Source: Streptomyces sp. NBRC 110028 (GTDB lineage Bacteria > Actinomycetota > Actinomycetes > Streptomycetales > Streptomycetaceae). From it: a stretch of 64,000 bases of DNA. The notes under the pieces are model-generated. The model was not told the origin of the DNA, searched no databases, and saw only the letters and a list, made by a program, of their open reading frames with translations. The first letter of the stretch is position 1. Each line of letters starts with the position of its first letter. The stretch covers positions 62,001-126,000 of the forward strand of contig NZ_BBUZ01000037.1 in NCBI RefSeq assembly GCF_001417735.1. The letters are read 5' to 3'. This document shows positions 17,503 through 26,964 of the stretch, one piece after another. Both the position numbers and the translations under genes were made by a program.

Positions 17503-19119
17503 GTGGAATACCCGGGAGCGCCCCGCCCTCTCCAGGTCCGCCCCGTACCGCTCGCGGAGCTGGCAGACCAGCTGGGCGTCGATGCCTCCGGAGTCCCGGC
17601 CGAGGCCGCGGTCACCGGGATCACCCATGACTCGCGCGCCGTGCGCCCGGGCGATGTGTACGCGGCGCTGTCCGGCGCCCGGCTGCACGGCGCGGACTTC
17701 GCCGCCCAGGCAGCCGACCTCGGCGCGGCCGCCGTGCTGACCGACCCGGAGGGCGCCGAGCGCGCCGCCGCCACCGGACTGCCGGTCCTGGTCGTGGACA
17801 ACCCGCGCGCCCGGATGGGCGCGCTGGCCGCCACCATCTACGACGAGCCGGGCCACGGCCTGCTGCAGATCGGCATCACCGGCACCTCCGGCAAGACCAC
17901 CACCGCCTACCTCGTCGACGGCGGGCTCCGGGCCGCCGCCGAGCAGGCCGGGGGCGGCCCCACGGGGCTCATCGGCACCGTGGAGATGCGCATCGGCGAC
18001 GAGCGCATCAAGTCCGAGCGCACCACCCCCGAGGCCACCGATCTGCAGGCGCTGTTCGCGGTGATGCGCGAACGCGACGTCCACTCGGTCGTCATGGAGG
18101 TCTCCAGCCACGCCCTGGTCCTCGGCCGCGTCGACGGCTGCGTCTTCGACATCGCCGTCTTCAACAACCTCTCCCCGGAGCACATGGAGTTCCATTCGGG
18201 GATGGAGGACTACTTCCAGGCCAAGGCCCAGCTGTTCACCAAAGCCCGCAGCCGGGCCGGAGTGATCAACTACGACGACGAGTACGGCCGCCGGCTCATC
18301 GGGGAGTCCGAGGTCCCCGTCACCACCTTCTCCGCCGAGGGCCACCCCGACGCCCACTGGCGCGCCGCGGATGTCGAGGTCGGCCCGTTCGGCTCGACCT
18401 TCACCGCGATCGGCCCCAACGGCGAGACGGTGCGGGCCGCCGCCCCGATCGCGGGCCCGTTCAACGTCGCCAACGCGCTCGCCGCCCTCGTCGCGCTCGC
18501 CGTCGCCGGGATCGACCCGCAGACGGCCGCGGACGGCATCGCCGCCGTCCCCGGTGTGCCCGGGCGGCTGGAGCGCATCGACGTGGGCCAGCCGTACCTC
18601 GCGGTGGTCGACTACGCCCACAAGACCGACGCCGTCGAGTCGGTGCTGCGCGCCCTGCGCAGGGTCACCGACGGCAAGCTGCACGCCGTCCTCGGCTGTG
18701 GCGGCGACCGCGACCGGCTCAAGCGCGGGCCGATGGGCTCCGCGGTGGCCCGGTACGCCGACACGGCCGTACTGACCTCGGACAACCCCCGCTCCGAGGA
18801 CCCGCTCGCCATCCTCGCCGCGATGCTCGCGGGCGCCGCCGAGGTGCCCGCGCACGAGCGCGGCGACGTCCTGGTCGAGGAGGACCGGGCGAACGCCATC
18901 GCGGCCGCCGTCGCCCGCGCGGAACCCGGCGACACCGTGATCGTCGCGGGCAAGGGCCATGAGCAGGGCCAGACGATCGCCGGGGTGGTTCGCGCCTTCG
19001 ACGACCGCGAGGTCCTGCGGGAAGCCATCGAGCTCAGCGAGCGAGCCAAGGGGCGCGGTCCGCGACGCCCCGAGGCGAGCGAACCGCACGGGCACACCCA
19101 TCAAGACAACCAGGGATGA
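17503..19119 (+). CDS. murE: UDP-MurNAc-tripeptide synthetase MurE (diaminopimelate-adding)
   Basis: 538 aa from this start. The ATP loop GTSGKTT is at 127-133. The acceptor motif DNPR (427-430) marks diaminopimelate rather than lysine specificity; streptomycetes use LL-DAP. The GTG at 17503 is chosen because AGAAGGA lies 7 nt upstream and the codons before it lose third-position GC. Alternatives in frame are GTG 17458, which follows a -10-like TACGCT (17445-17450) and could be leaderless, and GTG 17356, 12 nt after ftsI. The -10 suggests a promoter inside the cluster. Confidence 0.93.
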   Translation: MEYPGAPRPLQVRPVPLAELADQLGVDASGVPAEAAVTGITHDSRAVRPGDVYAALSGARLHGADFAAQAADLGAAAVLTDPEGAERAAATGLPVLVVDNPRARMGALAATIYDEPGHGLLQIGITGTSGKTTTAYLVDGGLRAAAEQAGGGPTGLIGTVEMRIGDERIKSERTTPEATDLQALFAVMRERDVHSVVMEVSSHALVLGRVDGCVFDIAVFNNLSPEHMEFHSGMEDYFQAKAQLFTKARSRAGVINYDDEYGRRLIGESEVPVTTFSAEGHPDAHWRAADVEVGPFGSTFTAIGPNGETVRAAAPIAGPFNVANALAALVALAVAGIDPQTAADGIAAVPGVPGRLERIDVGQPYLAVVDYAHKTDAVESVLRALRRVTDGKLHAVLGCGGDRDRLKRGPMGSAVARYADTAVLTSDNPRSEDPLAILAAMLAGAAEVPAHERGDVLVEEDRANAIAAAVARAEPGDTVIVAGKGHEQGQTIAGVVRAFDDREVLREAIELSERAKGRGPRRPEASEPHGHTHQDNQG

Positions 19120-19181
19120 CAGACCGCCATGCGCGCACCAGCCCCCTCCAGGCAGCTCTCCCGCACGGCCGGAGGTGATCA

Positions 19182-20609
19182 GTGATCCCACTGTCCCTCA
19201 CCGAGATCACCGGCCTCGTCGGTGGGCAGCCGCACGACATACCGGACCCTGACCTGAAGGTCACCGGACCCGTCGTGATCGACTCCCGCGAGGTGCGGCC
19301 CGGGAGCCTGTTCGCCGCGCTCCCCGGCGAGCGCGTGGACGGCCACGACTACGCGCGCGGCGCGGTCGAGGCGGGCGCGGTGGCGGTCCTGGCCACCCGC
19401 CCGGTCTCCGCACCGGACGCCCCGGTTCCGTCGATCGTCGTCCCCGACGTCGTCGCCGCCATGGGCGCGCTCGCCCGCGCCGCCGTCGAGCGGCTGGGCA
19501 CCACCGTGGTGGCGCTCACCGGCTCCGCCGGGAAGACCAGCACCAAGGACCTCATCGCCCAGCTGCTCCAGCGGCACGGCCCGACCGTATGGACGCACGG
19601 CTCGTTCAACAACGAGATCGGGCTGCCGCTGACCGCGCTGCGCGCCGATACGACGACCCGGCACCTGGTGCTGGAGATGGGCGCCCGAGGCAAGGGCCAC
19701 ATCCGTTATCTGACGGACCTCACCCCGCCCCGCATCGGGCTCGTCCTCAACGTCGGCACCGCCCACATCGGCGAGTTCGGCGGCCGCGCGCAGATCGCCG
19801 AGGCCAAGGGCGAACTGGTCGAGGCGCTGCCCTCCGCCGAGGACGGCGGGGTGGCGGTGCTCAATGCCGACGACCCCCTGGTGCGCGCCATGGCGTCCCG
19901 TACGAAGGCCCGTACCGTCCTGTTCGGCGAGGCCGAGGACGCCGACGTACGTGCCTCGAATGTCCGGCTTGCCGACGGTGGCCGCCCCGCCTTCACGCTT
20001 CACACCCCTACCGGGTGCGGTGACGTGACCATGCGCCTGTACGGTGAGCACCACGTGTCGAACGCGCTCGCCGCGGCCGCCGTCGCCCATGAGACGGGCA
20101 TGTCCGTCGACGAGATCGCCGTGGCGCTCTCCGAGGCGGGGCAGCTCTCCCGCTGGCGGATGGAGGTCACCGAGCGCTCGGACGGCGTGACGGTCGTCAA
20201 TGACGCCTACAACGCGAACCCCGAGTCCATGCGAGCCGCGCTGCGCGCGCTGGCCGCGATGGGCGCCGCAACACCGGGGCGTCGCACGTGGGCGGTGCTG
20301 GGCCCGATGGCCGAGCTGGGCGATGAGTCACTGGCCGAGCACGACGCGGTCGGACGGCTGGCCGTCCGGCTCAACGTCAGCAAGCTCGTGGCGGTCGGCG
20401 GCCGGGAGGCCGCGTGGCTGGACATGGGCGCCAAGAACGAGGGTTCGTGGGGTGAGGAGTCGGTGCACGTGTCCGACGTGCGGGCAGCGGTCGATCTGCT
20501 GCGGAGCGAGCTGCGACCGGGGGATGTCGTGTTGGTGAAGGCGTCCAGGTCGGTCGGCCTGGAGGCACTCGCGCAGGCGTTGCTCGAGGGTGAGGTCACC
20601 GGGCGATGA
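19182..20609 (+). CDS. murF: UDP-MurNAc-tripeptide:D-Ala-D-Ala ligase MurF
   Basis: 475 aa. The P-loop GSAGKTST is at 114-121, followed by THGSFNNEIGLPLT and the conserved DAYNANPESM. It adds D-Ala-D-Ala to the UDP-MurNAc-tripeptide made by MurE. The GTG at 19182 is preceded by GGAGGTGATC, a near-perfect ribosome binding site. The stop overlaps the mraY start (ATGA), so the two are likely co-translated. A 62-nt gap separates it from murE. Confidence 0.96.
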   Translation: MIPLSLTEITGLVGGQPHDIPDPDLKVTGPVVIDSREVRPGSLFAALPGERVDGHDYARGAVEAGAVAVLATRPVSAPDAPVPSIVVPDVVAAMGALARAAVERLGTTVVALTGSAGKTSTKDLIAQLLQRHGPTVWTHGSFNNEIGLPLTALRADTTTRHLVLEMGARGKGHIRYLTDLTPPRIGLVLNVGTAHIGEFGGRAQIAEAKGELVEALPSAEDGGVAVLNADDPLVRAMASRTKARTVLFGEAEDADVRASNVRLADGGRPAFTLHTPTGCGDVTMRLYGEHHVSNALAAAAVAHETGMSVDEIAVALSEAGQLSRWRMEVTERSDGVTVVNDAYNANPESMRAALRALAAMGAATPGRRTWAVLGPMAELGDESLAEHDAVGRLAVRLNVSKLVAVGGREAAWLDMGAKNEGSWGEESVHVSDVRAAVDLLRSELRPGDVVLVKASRSVGLEALAQALLEGEVTGR

Positions 20610-21736
20610 CCATGGGGCAGATCCTCCTCGCCGGTGGCCTCGCCGCGGGAGAAGAACACGTACCCGCCATGCGGCAGATCCTCTTCTCCGGAGCCATCGG
20701 GCTCTTCCTGACCCTGATCGGCACCCCGCTGCTGATCAAGCTGCTCGCCCGCAAGGGCTACGGCCAGTACATCCGGGACGACGGCCCGCGGACGCACGGC
20801 AGCAAGAAGGGCACGCCCACCATGGGCGGCATCTCCTTCATCCTGGCCACGCTGATCGCCTACGCGGTGACGAAGGTGATCACGGGCAGCCAGCCCACCT
20901 TCTCCGGTGTGCTGGTGCTCTTCCTGTTCGCGGGCATGGGCCTGGTCGGCTTCCTCGACGACTACATCAAGATCGTCAAGCAGCGCAGCCTGGGTCTGCG
21001 GGCCAAGGCCAAGATGGCCGGTCAGCTGATCGTCGGTGTCGCCTTCGCGATCCTCGCGCTGAACTTCGCCGATGCCCGCCAGCAGACCCCGGCCTCCGAC
21101 CGGCTGTCCTTCGTCCAGGACTTCGGCTGGTCCTTCGGCCCGGTGATCTTCGCGATCTGGGCGCTGTTCATGATCCTCGCGATGTCGAACGGCGTGAACC
21201 TCACCGACGGCCTGGACGGCCTGGCCACCGGCGCCTCCGTGATGGTCTTCGGCGCCTACACCTTCATCGGCGTCTGGCAGTACCAGGAGTCCTGCGCCAA
21301 CGCGGACACCCTCACCAACCCCTCGTCCTGCTTCGAGGTGCGCGACCCGCTCGACCTCGCGGTCGTCGCCTCCGCGCTGATGGGCGCCTGCTTCGGCTTC
21401 CTGTGGTGGAACACCTCGCCCGCCAAGATCTTCATGGGGGACACCGGCTCGCTCGCGCTCGGCGGCGCTCTCGCGGGGCTCGCCATCTGCTCCCGTACGG
21501 AGCTGCTGATGGCCATCCTCGGCGGGCTGTTCGTCCTGATCACCCTGTCCGTGGTCATCCAGGTCGGCTCGTTCCGGCTCACCGGGCGCCGGGTCTTCCG
21601 GATGGCGCCACTCCAGCACCATTTCGAACTCAAAGGCTGGAGCGAGGTCTTGGTGGTGGTCCGGTTCTGGATCATCCAGGGCATGTGCGTGATCGTCGGA
21701 CTCGGCCTCTTCTACGCCGGCTGGCGGGCTTCGTGA
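20606..21736 (+). CDS. mraY: Phospho-MurNAc-pentapeptide translocase MraY
   Basis: 376 aa, ten membrane helices. Catalytic loops are recognisable: GFLDDYIKI (first Asp pair), NGVNLTDGLDGLA and MGDTGSLALGG, with the C-terminal MAPLQHHFELKGW histidine motif. It makes lipid I from UDP-MurNAc-pentapeptide and undecaprenyl phosphate. The ATG at 20606 overlaps the murF stop and has GAGG about 10 nt upstream. Most homologues start at the in-frame ATG at 20669 (MRQILFSG), so the first 21 residues are uncertain. Its stop overlaps the murD start. Confidence 0.95.
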   Translation: MTMGQILLAGGLAAGEEHVPAMRQILFSGAIGLFLTLIGTPLLIKLLARKGYGQYIRDDGPRTHGSKKGTPTMGGISFILATLIAYAVTKVITGSQPTFSGVLVLFLFAGMGLVGFLDDYIKIVKQRSLGLRAKAKMAGQLIVGVAFAILALNFADARQQTPASDRLSFVQDFGWSFGPVIFAIWALFMILAMSNGVNLTDGLDGLATGASVMVFGAYTFIGVWQYQESCANADTLTNPSSCFEVRDPLDLAVVASALMGACFGFLWWNTSPAKIFMGDTGSLALGGALAGLAICSRTELLMAILGGLFVLITLSVVIQVGSFRLTGRRVFRMAPLQHHFELKGWSEVLVVVRFWIIQGMCVIVGLGLFYAGWRAS

Positions 21737-23181
21737 CCATCGACGTCACCGACCTCGCCGGACGGCATGTCACCGTCGCCGGACTCGGCGTCTCCGGGGT
21801 TCCCGCAGCGCGTGCGCTGCGGGGCCTCGGGGCCACGGTGACCGTCGTCAACGGAAGCGACGGCGAGCCCCAGCGCGCCCAGGCGGCCGAACTGGAACCG
21901 CTCGGCGTCACGGTCCGGCTCGGCGACGGGGCCACGTTGCCCGAGGGCACCGAGCTGGTCGTCACCACGCCCGGCTGGAAGCCCACCAGCCCGCTGTTCC
22001 TGGCCGCCGAGAAGGCCGGCGTCCCGGTGTGGGGCGATGTGGAGCTGGCCTGGCGCTTGCGCGAGACCCCGGCGGGGAAACCAGCCGCGCCCTGGCTCGC
22101 GGTCACCGGCACCAACGGCAAGACCACCACCGTGCGCATGCTGGCGTCCATCCTGGAGGCGGCCGGATTGCGCACCGCCGCCGTCGGCAACATCGGCGTC
22201 TCGCTCCTGGACATCGTGCTGGGCGACGAGCCCTACGACGTGCTCGCCGTCGAGCTGTCCAGCTACCAGCTGCACTGGGCGCCCTCGCTGCGCGCCCACT
22301 CCGGCGCGGTGCTCAACCTCGCCCCCGACCACCTCGACTGGCACGGCTCCATGGCGGCGTACGCGGCCGACAAGGGCCGGATCTACGAGGGCAACCAGGT
22401 GGCCTGCGTCTACAACGCCGCCGACCCCGCCACCGAGGACCTGGTCCGGGCGGCCGATGTCGAGGAGGGCTGCCGGGCGATCGGCTTCACCCTCGGCACC
22501 CCCGGCCCCTCCCAGCTCGGCGTCGTCGAGAACATCCTCGTCGACCGGGCGTTCGTCACCAACCGGCAGAAGAACGCCCAGGAACTGGCCGAGGTCGCCG
22601 ACGTCAACCCGCCCGCGCCGCACAACATCGCCAACGCGCTCGCCGCCGCGGCCCTGGCCCGCGCCTTCGGCGTGCCGCCCGCCGCCGTACGGGACGGGCT
22701 GCGCGCCTTCCGCCCCGACCCGCACCGGGTGGAGCACGTCGCGGACGTCGAGGGCGTAAGTTACGTGGACGACTCCAAAGCCACCAACACCCACGCCGCC
22801 GAGGCGTCGTTGGGCGCGTACGAGCACATCGTGTGGGTCGCCGGCGGCCTCGCCAAGGGCGCCACCTTCGACGACCTCGTATCCACGGCCGCCCAGCGGC
22901 TGCGCGGCGTGGTGCTGATCGGCGCCGACCGCGCCCTGATCCGGGAAGCGCTCGCGCGACACGCAGCGGATGTCCCGGTCGTGGACCTCGACCGGACCGA
23001 CACTGGGGCGATGGCGGCGGCTGTCCGGGAAGCGGCCCGGCTCGCCCGGCCGGGCGATACCGTCCTTCTGGCCCCGGCCTGCGCCTCGATGGACATGTTC
23101 ACCAACTACAACAAGCGGGGCGACGCCTTCGCCGCGGCGGTTCACGACCTGGCCTCCGGCCCGGTCACGGACGAGCAGTAG
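21733..23181 (+). CDS. murD: UDP-MurNAc-L-Ala:D-Glu ligase MurD
   Basis: 482 aa. The N-terminal Rossmann segment VAGLGVSGVPAARAL binds the UDP part. The P-loop is GTNGKTTT (126-133). Also present are LAVELSSYQL, LNLAPDHLDWHG and the C-terminal DDSKATN and PACASMDMF motifs. It adds D-glutamate to UDP-MurNAc-L-Ala. The GTG at 21733 overlaps the mraY stop (GTGA). It lies between mraY and ftsW in the canonical dcw order. Confidence 0.96.
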   Translation: MTIDVTDLAGRHVTVAGLGVSGVPAARALRGLGATVTVVNGSDGEPQRAQAAELEPLGVTVRLGDGATLPEGTELVVTTPGWKPTSPLFLAAEKAGVPVWGDVELAWRLRETPAGKPAAPWLAVTGTNGKTTTVRMLASILEAAGLRTAAVGNIGVSLLDIVLGDEPYDVLAVELSSYQLHWAPSLRAHSGAVLNLAPDHLDWHGSMAAYAADKGRIYEGNQVACVYNAADPATEDLVRAADVEEGCRAIGFTLGTPGPSQLGVVENILVDRAFVTNRQKNAQELAEVADVNPPAPHNIANALAAAALARAFGVPPAAVRDGLRAFRPDPHRVEHVADVEGVSYVDDSKATNTHAAEASLGAYEHIVWVAGGLAKGATFDDLVSTAAQRLRGVVLIGADRALIREALARHAADVPVVDLDRTDTGAMAAAVREAARLARPGDTVLLAPACASMDMFTNYNKRGDAFAAAVHDLASGPVTDEQ

Positions 23182-23238
23182 CCCGCAGGTCCCCCGCGAG
23201 GACCACCGCTCGCGCGGAGAACCTGGAGGGGATACGAC

Positions 23239-24774
23239 ATGACGCCTGACCAGCCCGCGGCGCCGCGGTCCCGGCAGGCCGGAACAGCCCCCGGCCGCCC
23301 CGGGCCGCGGGCGGGCGGCGCCGCGCGGCCACGGCCCGCGGCGGCGCGGGGCGGGGAGCGGTCCGCGGCACCCGCCCGCCCGCCGAGCGGCCGGGGCAAG
23401 GCCGCGGTCACGACCCCCCAGGGCAGGGACAAGGCGGGCAAGGGCCGTCAGAGCGCTCCCAGGGCGCCCCGCCGCCCCGTGGTCCGCGCACCCCGCCGCC
23501 CCTCCAAGGGCGGCCTGCTGGACGCCCTGCGGGGCGCACAGCAGCGCGCCAAGAAGGCCTGGGACCGGCCGCTCACCGCGTACTACCTGATCCTCGGCGG
23601 CGCCGCCCTGATCATCGTGCTGGGCCTGGTGATGGTCTACTCCGCCTCCCAGATCAAGGCGCTCCAGTCCGGCCTCGCCCCCTCGTACTTCTTCCGCAAA
23701 CAGCTCTTCGCCGCGGCGCTCGGCGGCGCGCTGATGCTGCTGGCCGTGCGCATGCCGATCAAGCTGCACCGCGCCTTCGCCTATCCGCTGCTGGCCGCCT
23801 CGGTCTTCCTGATGTGCCTGGTCCAGGTGCCGGGGATAGGGATCTCGGTCAACGGCAACCAGAACTGGATCTCCTTCGGCGGCCCGTTCATGCTCCAGCC
23901 GAGCGAGTTCGGCAAGCTCGCGCTCGTCCTGTGGGGAGCCGATCTGCTCGCCCGCAAGCAGGACAAGCGGCTGCTCGCGCAGTGGAAGCACCTCCTGGTG
24001 CCGCTCGTCCCGGCGGCGGCCCTGCTGCTCGGGATGATCATGCTGGGCGGCGACATGGGCACCGCGATCATTCTCTCGGCGATTCTTTTCGGCCTGCTTT
24101 GGCTGGCGGGCGCCCCCACCCGGCTCTTCGCCGGCGTGCTCGCCTTCGCCGGGGCGATCGCGATTCTGCTGATCAAAACCAGCCCCAACCGGATGTCCCG
24201 GCTCGCCTGCATCGGCGCCACCGAGCCCGGAGCAGGCGATCAGTGCTGGCAGGCGGTGCATGGGATCTATGCTCTGGCCAACGGCGGATGGTTCGGCTCC
24301 GGACTGGGCGCGTCCATGGAGAAATGGGGCGAACTCCCCGAACCGCACACCGACTTCATCTTCGCCATTACCGGGGAGGAACTCGGCCTGGCGGGGACGC
24401 TGTCGGTGCTCGTCCTCTTCGCGGCTCTAGGCTATGCGGGTATCCGCGTGGCCGGACGCACGGAGGACCCCTTCGTGAGGTACGCCGCGGGAGGTGTGAC
24501 CACCTGGATCACGGCCCAGGCCGTGATCAACATCGGTGCGGTGCTCGGTCTGCTGCCGATCGCCGGGGTCCCGCTCCCGCTGTTCTCCTACGGAGGGTCC
24601 GCCCTGCTGCCGACCATGTTCGCCGTAGGTCTGCTGATCGCCTTCGCCCGGGCCGAGCCCGCCGCGCGGGCGGCGCTGGCCATGCGGCAGCCTGCTTTGC
24701 GGAAGAAGCTGGCCCGGGTGAGACGGAAGACGATGAGACGGCGCGTCAAGGAACGGCCGTCCGGAGAGCGGTGA
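23239..24774 (+). CDS. ftsW: SEDS peptidoglycan polymerase FtsW
   Basis: 511 aa. A long basic, Ala/Pro/Arg-rich cytoplasmic tail (1-110) precedes ten membrane helices. SEDS signatures are MVYSASQ, QNWISFGGPFMLQPSEFGKL, GGDMGTA, EPHTDFIFAITGEELGL and the last-loop GVPLPLFSYGGSAL. It polymerises septal glycan from lipid II with FtsI. The ATG at 23239 has GGAGGGGAT upstream. The C-terminus is again very basic. Confidence 0.95.
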   Translation: MTPDQPAAPRSRQAGTAPGRPGPRAGGAARPRPAAARGGERSAAPARPPSGRGKAAVTTPQGRDKAGKGRQSAPRAPRRPVVRAPRRPSKGGLLDALRGAQQRAKKAWDRPLTAYYLILGGAALIIVLGLVMVYSASQIKALQSGLAPSYFFRKQLFAAALGGALMLLAVRMPIKLHRAFAYPLLAASVFLMCLVQVPGIGISVNGNQNWISFGGPFMLQPSEFGKLALVLWGADLLARKQDKRLLAQWKHLLVPLVPAAALLLGMIMLGGDMGTAIILSAILFGLLWLAGAPTRLFAGVLAFAGAIAILLIKTSPNRMSRLACIGATEPGAGDQCWQAVHGIYALANGGWFGSGLGASMEKWGELPEPHTDFIFAITGEELGLAGTLSVLVLFAALGYAGIRVAGRTEDPFVRYAAGGVTTWITAQAVINIGAVLGLLPIAGVPLPLFSYGGSALLPTMFAVGLLIAFARAEPAARAALAMRQPALRKKLARVRRKTMRRRVKERPSGER

Positions 24775-24780
24775 ATTTCG

Positions 24781-25875
24781 GTGCATGTCGTACTCGCCGG
24801 TGGGGGGACCGCCGGCCACATCGAGCCCGCGCTCGCCCTCGCGGACGCCCTGCGAAGGCAGGATCCGACCGTGGGGATCACAGCGCTCGGCACGGAGCGC
24901 GGGCTCGAGACCCGGCTCGTGCCCGAGCGCGGCTACGAACTCGGGCTGATCCCGGCCGTGCCGCTGCCACGCAAACCCACCCCCGAGCTGATCACCGTCC
25001 CCGGGCGGCTGCGCGGCACGATCAAGGCCGCCGAGCAGATCCTGGAGCGCACCAAGGCCGACTGTGTGGTCGGCTTCGGCGGCTATGTGGCCCTGCCCGG
25101 CTATCTGGCCGCCAAGCGGCTGGGCGTGCCGATCATCGTCCATGAGGCCAACGCCCGGCCCGGGCTCGCCAACAAGATCGGCTCCCGCTACGCCACGTCG
25201 GTCGGGGTCTCCACCCCGGACAGCAAGCTCCGGGGCGCCCGCTACGTGGGCATCCCGCTGCGCCGCTCCATCGCCACCCTGGACCGGGCGGCGGTCCGCC
25301 CCGAGGCGCGCGCGGCCTTCGGGCTCGACCAGAACCTGCCGACGCTGCTGGTCTCCGGCGGCTCGCAGGGCGCGCGCCGGCTGAACGAGGTGGTCCAGCG
25401 GGTCGCCCCGTTCCTGCAGCGGGCCGGAATTCAGGTGCTGCACGCGGTCGGCCCGAAAAACGAACTGCCGCATGTGGACAACATGCCCGGAATGCCGCCC
25501 TATATCCCGGTACCGTACGTGGACCGGATGGACCTCGCGTACGCCGCGGCCGACATGATGCTCTGCCGTGCGGGCGCGATGACCGTCGCCGAGCTGTCCG
25601 CCGTCGGGCTGCCGGCCGCCTACGTCCCGCTGCCCATCGGCAACGGCGAGCAGCGGCTCAACGCCCAGCCGTTGGTCAAGGCGGGCGGCGGACTGCTGGT
25701 CGACGACGCCGAACTGACGCCCGAATGGGTGCAGAGCAACGTCCTGCCGGTGCTCGGCGACCCGCACCGGCTGTACGAGATGTCGCGGCGCGCCGCCGAG
25801 TTCGGCCGCCGGGACGCCGACGAGCTGCTGGTCGGCATGGTGTACGAGGCAATCGCGGCACGCCGCCAGGCGTGA
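24781..25875 (+). CDS. murG: Lipid II synthase MurG (GlcNAc transferase)
   Basis: 364 aa, GT-B fold. The glycine-rich loop GGGTAGHIEPALALA starts the protein, and VGFGGYVALPGYLAA is the second. The UDP-GlcNAc site reads SGGSQGARRLNEVV and MLCRAGAMTVAELSAVGLPA. It transfers GlcNAc to lipid I at the membrane. The GTG at 24781 lies 6 nt after the ftsW stop, with GGAGAG inside the ftsW end as ribosome binding site. Confidence 0.96.
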   Translation: MHVVLAGGGTAGHIEPALALADALRRQDPTVGITALGTERGLETRLVPERGYELGLIPAVPLPRKPTPELITVPGRLRGTIKAAEQILERTKADCVVGFGGYVALPGYLAAKRLGVPIIVHEANARPGLANKIGSRYATSVGVSTPDSKLRGARYVGIPLRRSIATLDRAAVRPEARAAFGLDQNLPTLLVSGGSQGARRLNEVVQRVAPFLQRAGIQVLHAVGPKNELPHVDNMPGMPPYIPVPYVDRMDLAYAAADMMLCRAGAMTVAELSAVGLPAAYVPLPIGNGEQRLNAQPLVKAGGGLLVDDAELTPEWVQSNVLPVLGDPHRLYEMSRRAAEFGRRDADELLVGMVYEAIAARRQA

Positions 25876-25888
25876 GAAGGCAGGGAGC

Positions 25889-26686
25889 GTGGCCGGACCG
25901 ACGACCGCCGAGAGCGGCACCCGAAGGACGTCGCCGTCCGGCCCGCCCCCGCGTCTGTTCGCGGCGCGGCGCAGGTTCCGCCTGCCCAGCCGCCGCACCG
26001 TGGTGATCGCCGCGGTGGCGGCCGCCCTGCTGGGCGGCGGGACCGGCTGGCTGCTGTACGGGTCGAGCTGGCTGCGGGCCGAGCGGGTGACGGTCACCGG
26101 CGCGGACGTGCTCACCCCGGACGCGGTCCGCGAGGCCGCGGCCGTCCCGCTGGACACCCCCCTGGCCGCGGTGGACACCGACGCGATCGGGCGGCGACTA
26201 CGGGACCGGCTGCCGCGGATAGCGAAAGTGGACGTATCCCGGTCATGGCCGCACACCATCAGTCTTGATGTGACGGAACGCAAGGCCGAAGTGATTGTCG
26301 AAGAGGACGGGAAGTTCCGCGAAGTGGACGTCCATGGCGTGCGGTTCTCCCGTGTGACCAAGCGGCCCAAGGGCGTTCCCCTGCTCGAAATGGAGCCGGA
26401 CCGGTCGCCGAGTTCACGCCATTTCGGCCCGGCGCGACTGCGCCGGGAGGCCGTCCGGGTGGTCGCCGGGCTCCCGGCGAAGGTCCGCGACGACATGCGC
26501 TCGGTCCGGGTCCGCTCGTACGACTCGATCACCCTGGAGCTGTCCCGGAGCCGGACGGTCGCGTGGGGGAGCGATGAGCGCGGAGCCGCGAAGGCCAAGG
26601 CGCTCACGGCGCTCATGAAAGCGCGGCCCGACGCCGGTCACTTCGACGTCAGCGCGCCGAGCGCGCCCGCGGTGTCCCGTAGTTGA
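25889..26686 (+). CDS. ftsQ: Cell division protein FtsQ
   Basis: 265 aa. A basic cytoplasmic N-terminus is followed by one membrane helix (TVVIAAVAAALLGGGTGWLL, about 38-57). The POTRA domain reads ERVTVTGADVLTPDAVREAA. The FtsQ/DivIB domain follows (SWPHTISLDVTERKAEVIVE). It scaffolds FtsL/DivIC in the divisome. The GTG at 25889 has AAGG 8 nt upstream. It is followed by the regulatory region of ftsZ. Confidence 0.94.
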   Translation: MAGPTTAESGTRRTSPSGPPPRLFAARRRFRLPSRRTVVIAAVAAALLGGGTGWLLYGSSWLRAERVTVTGADVLTPDAVREAAAVPLDTPLAAVDTDAIGRRLRDRLPRIAKVDVSRSWPHTISLDVTERKAEVIVEEDGKFREVDVHGVRFSRVTKRPKGVPLLEMEPDRSPSSRHFGPARLRREAVRVVAGLPAKVRDDMRSVRVRSYDSITLELSRSRTVAWGSDERGAAKAKALTALMKARPDAGHFDVSAPSAPAVSRS

Positions 26687-26843
26687 CGGGCATAGCGGCA
26701 GGCCAGCAGCCCTGGTTGGCTGGACCACTGGGTGATCACATAGGGTGAAAAGAAAAGCGGTCGGTTCGGCGTGTTCATTGAACGCGCGCCACTTGTCGAC
26801 TTAGTGTCCTGTTCCGAAGACTCCGGGAAACAGAGGCACTGGT

Positions 26844-26938
26844 AACCCTAAACTTCAGCGTTAGGGTTGGGGTCGGCAATCGGAACCGTCCCATTCGGCA
26901 TCAGTCGGCGCACCGCGGCAACGGCGGGGTGACGACAC
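26844..26938 (+). promoter_or_regulatory. ftsZ upstream region: 8-bp inverted repeat and WhiA-type GACAC
   Basis: AACCCTAA (26844-26851) and TTAGGGTT (26861-26868) form an inverted repeat with a 9-nt loop. It overlaps a -10-like TAAACT (26849-26854). GACAC at 26934-26938 matches the short motif recognised by the sporulation regulator WhiA, which is known to activate ftsZ in Streptomyces. The 278-bp ftsQ-ftsZ gap is where developmental ftsZ promoters are expected. Confidence 0.5.
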
Positions 26939-26964
26939 GTAACTCGAGGCGAGAGGCCTTCGAC

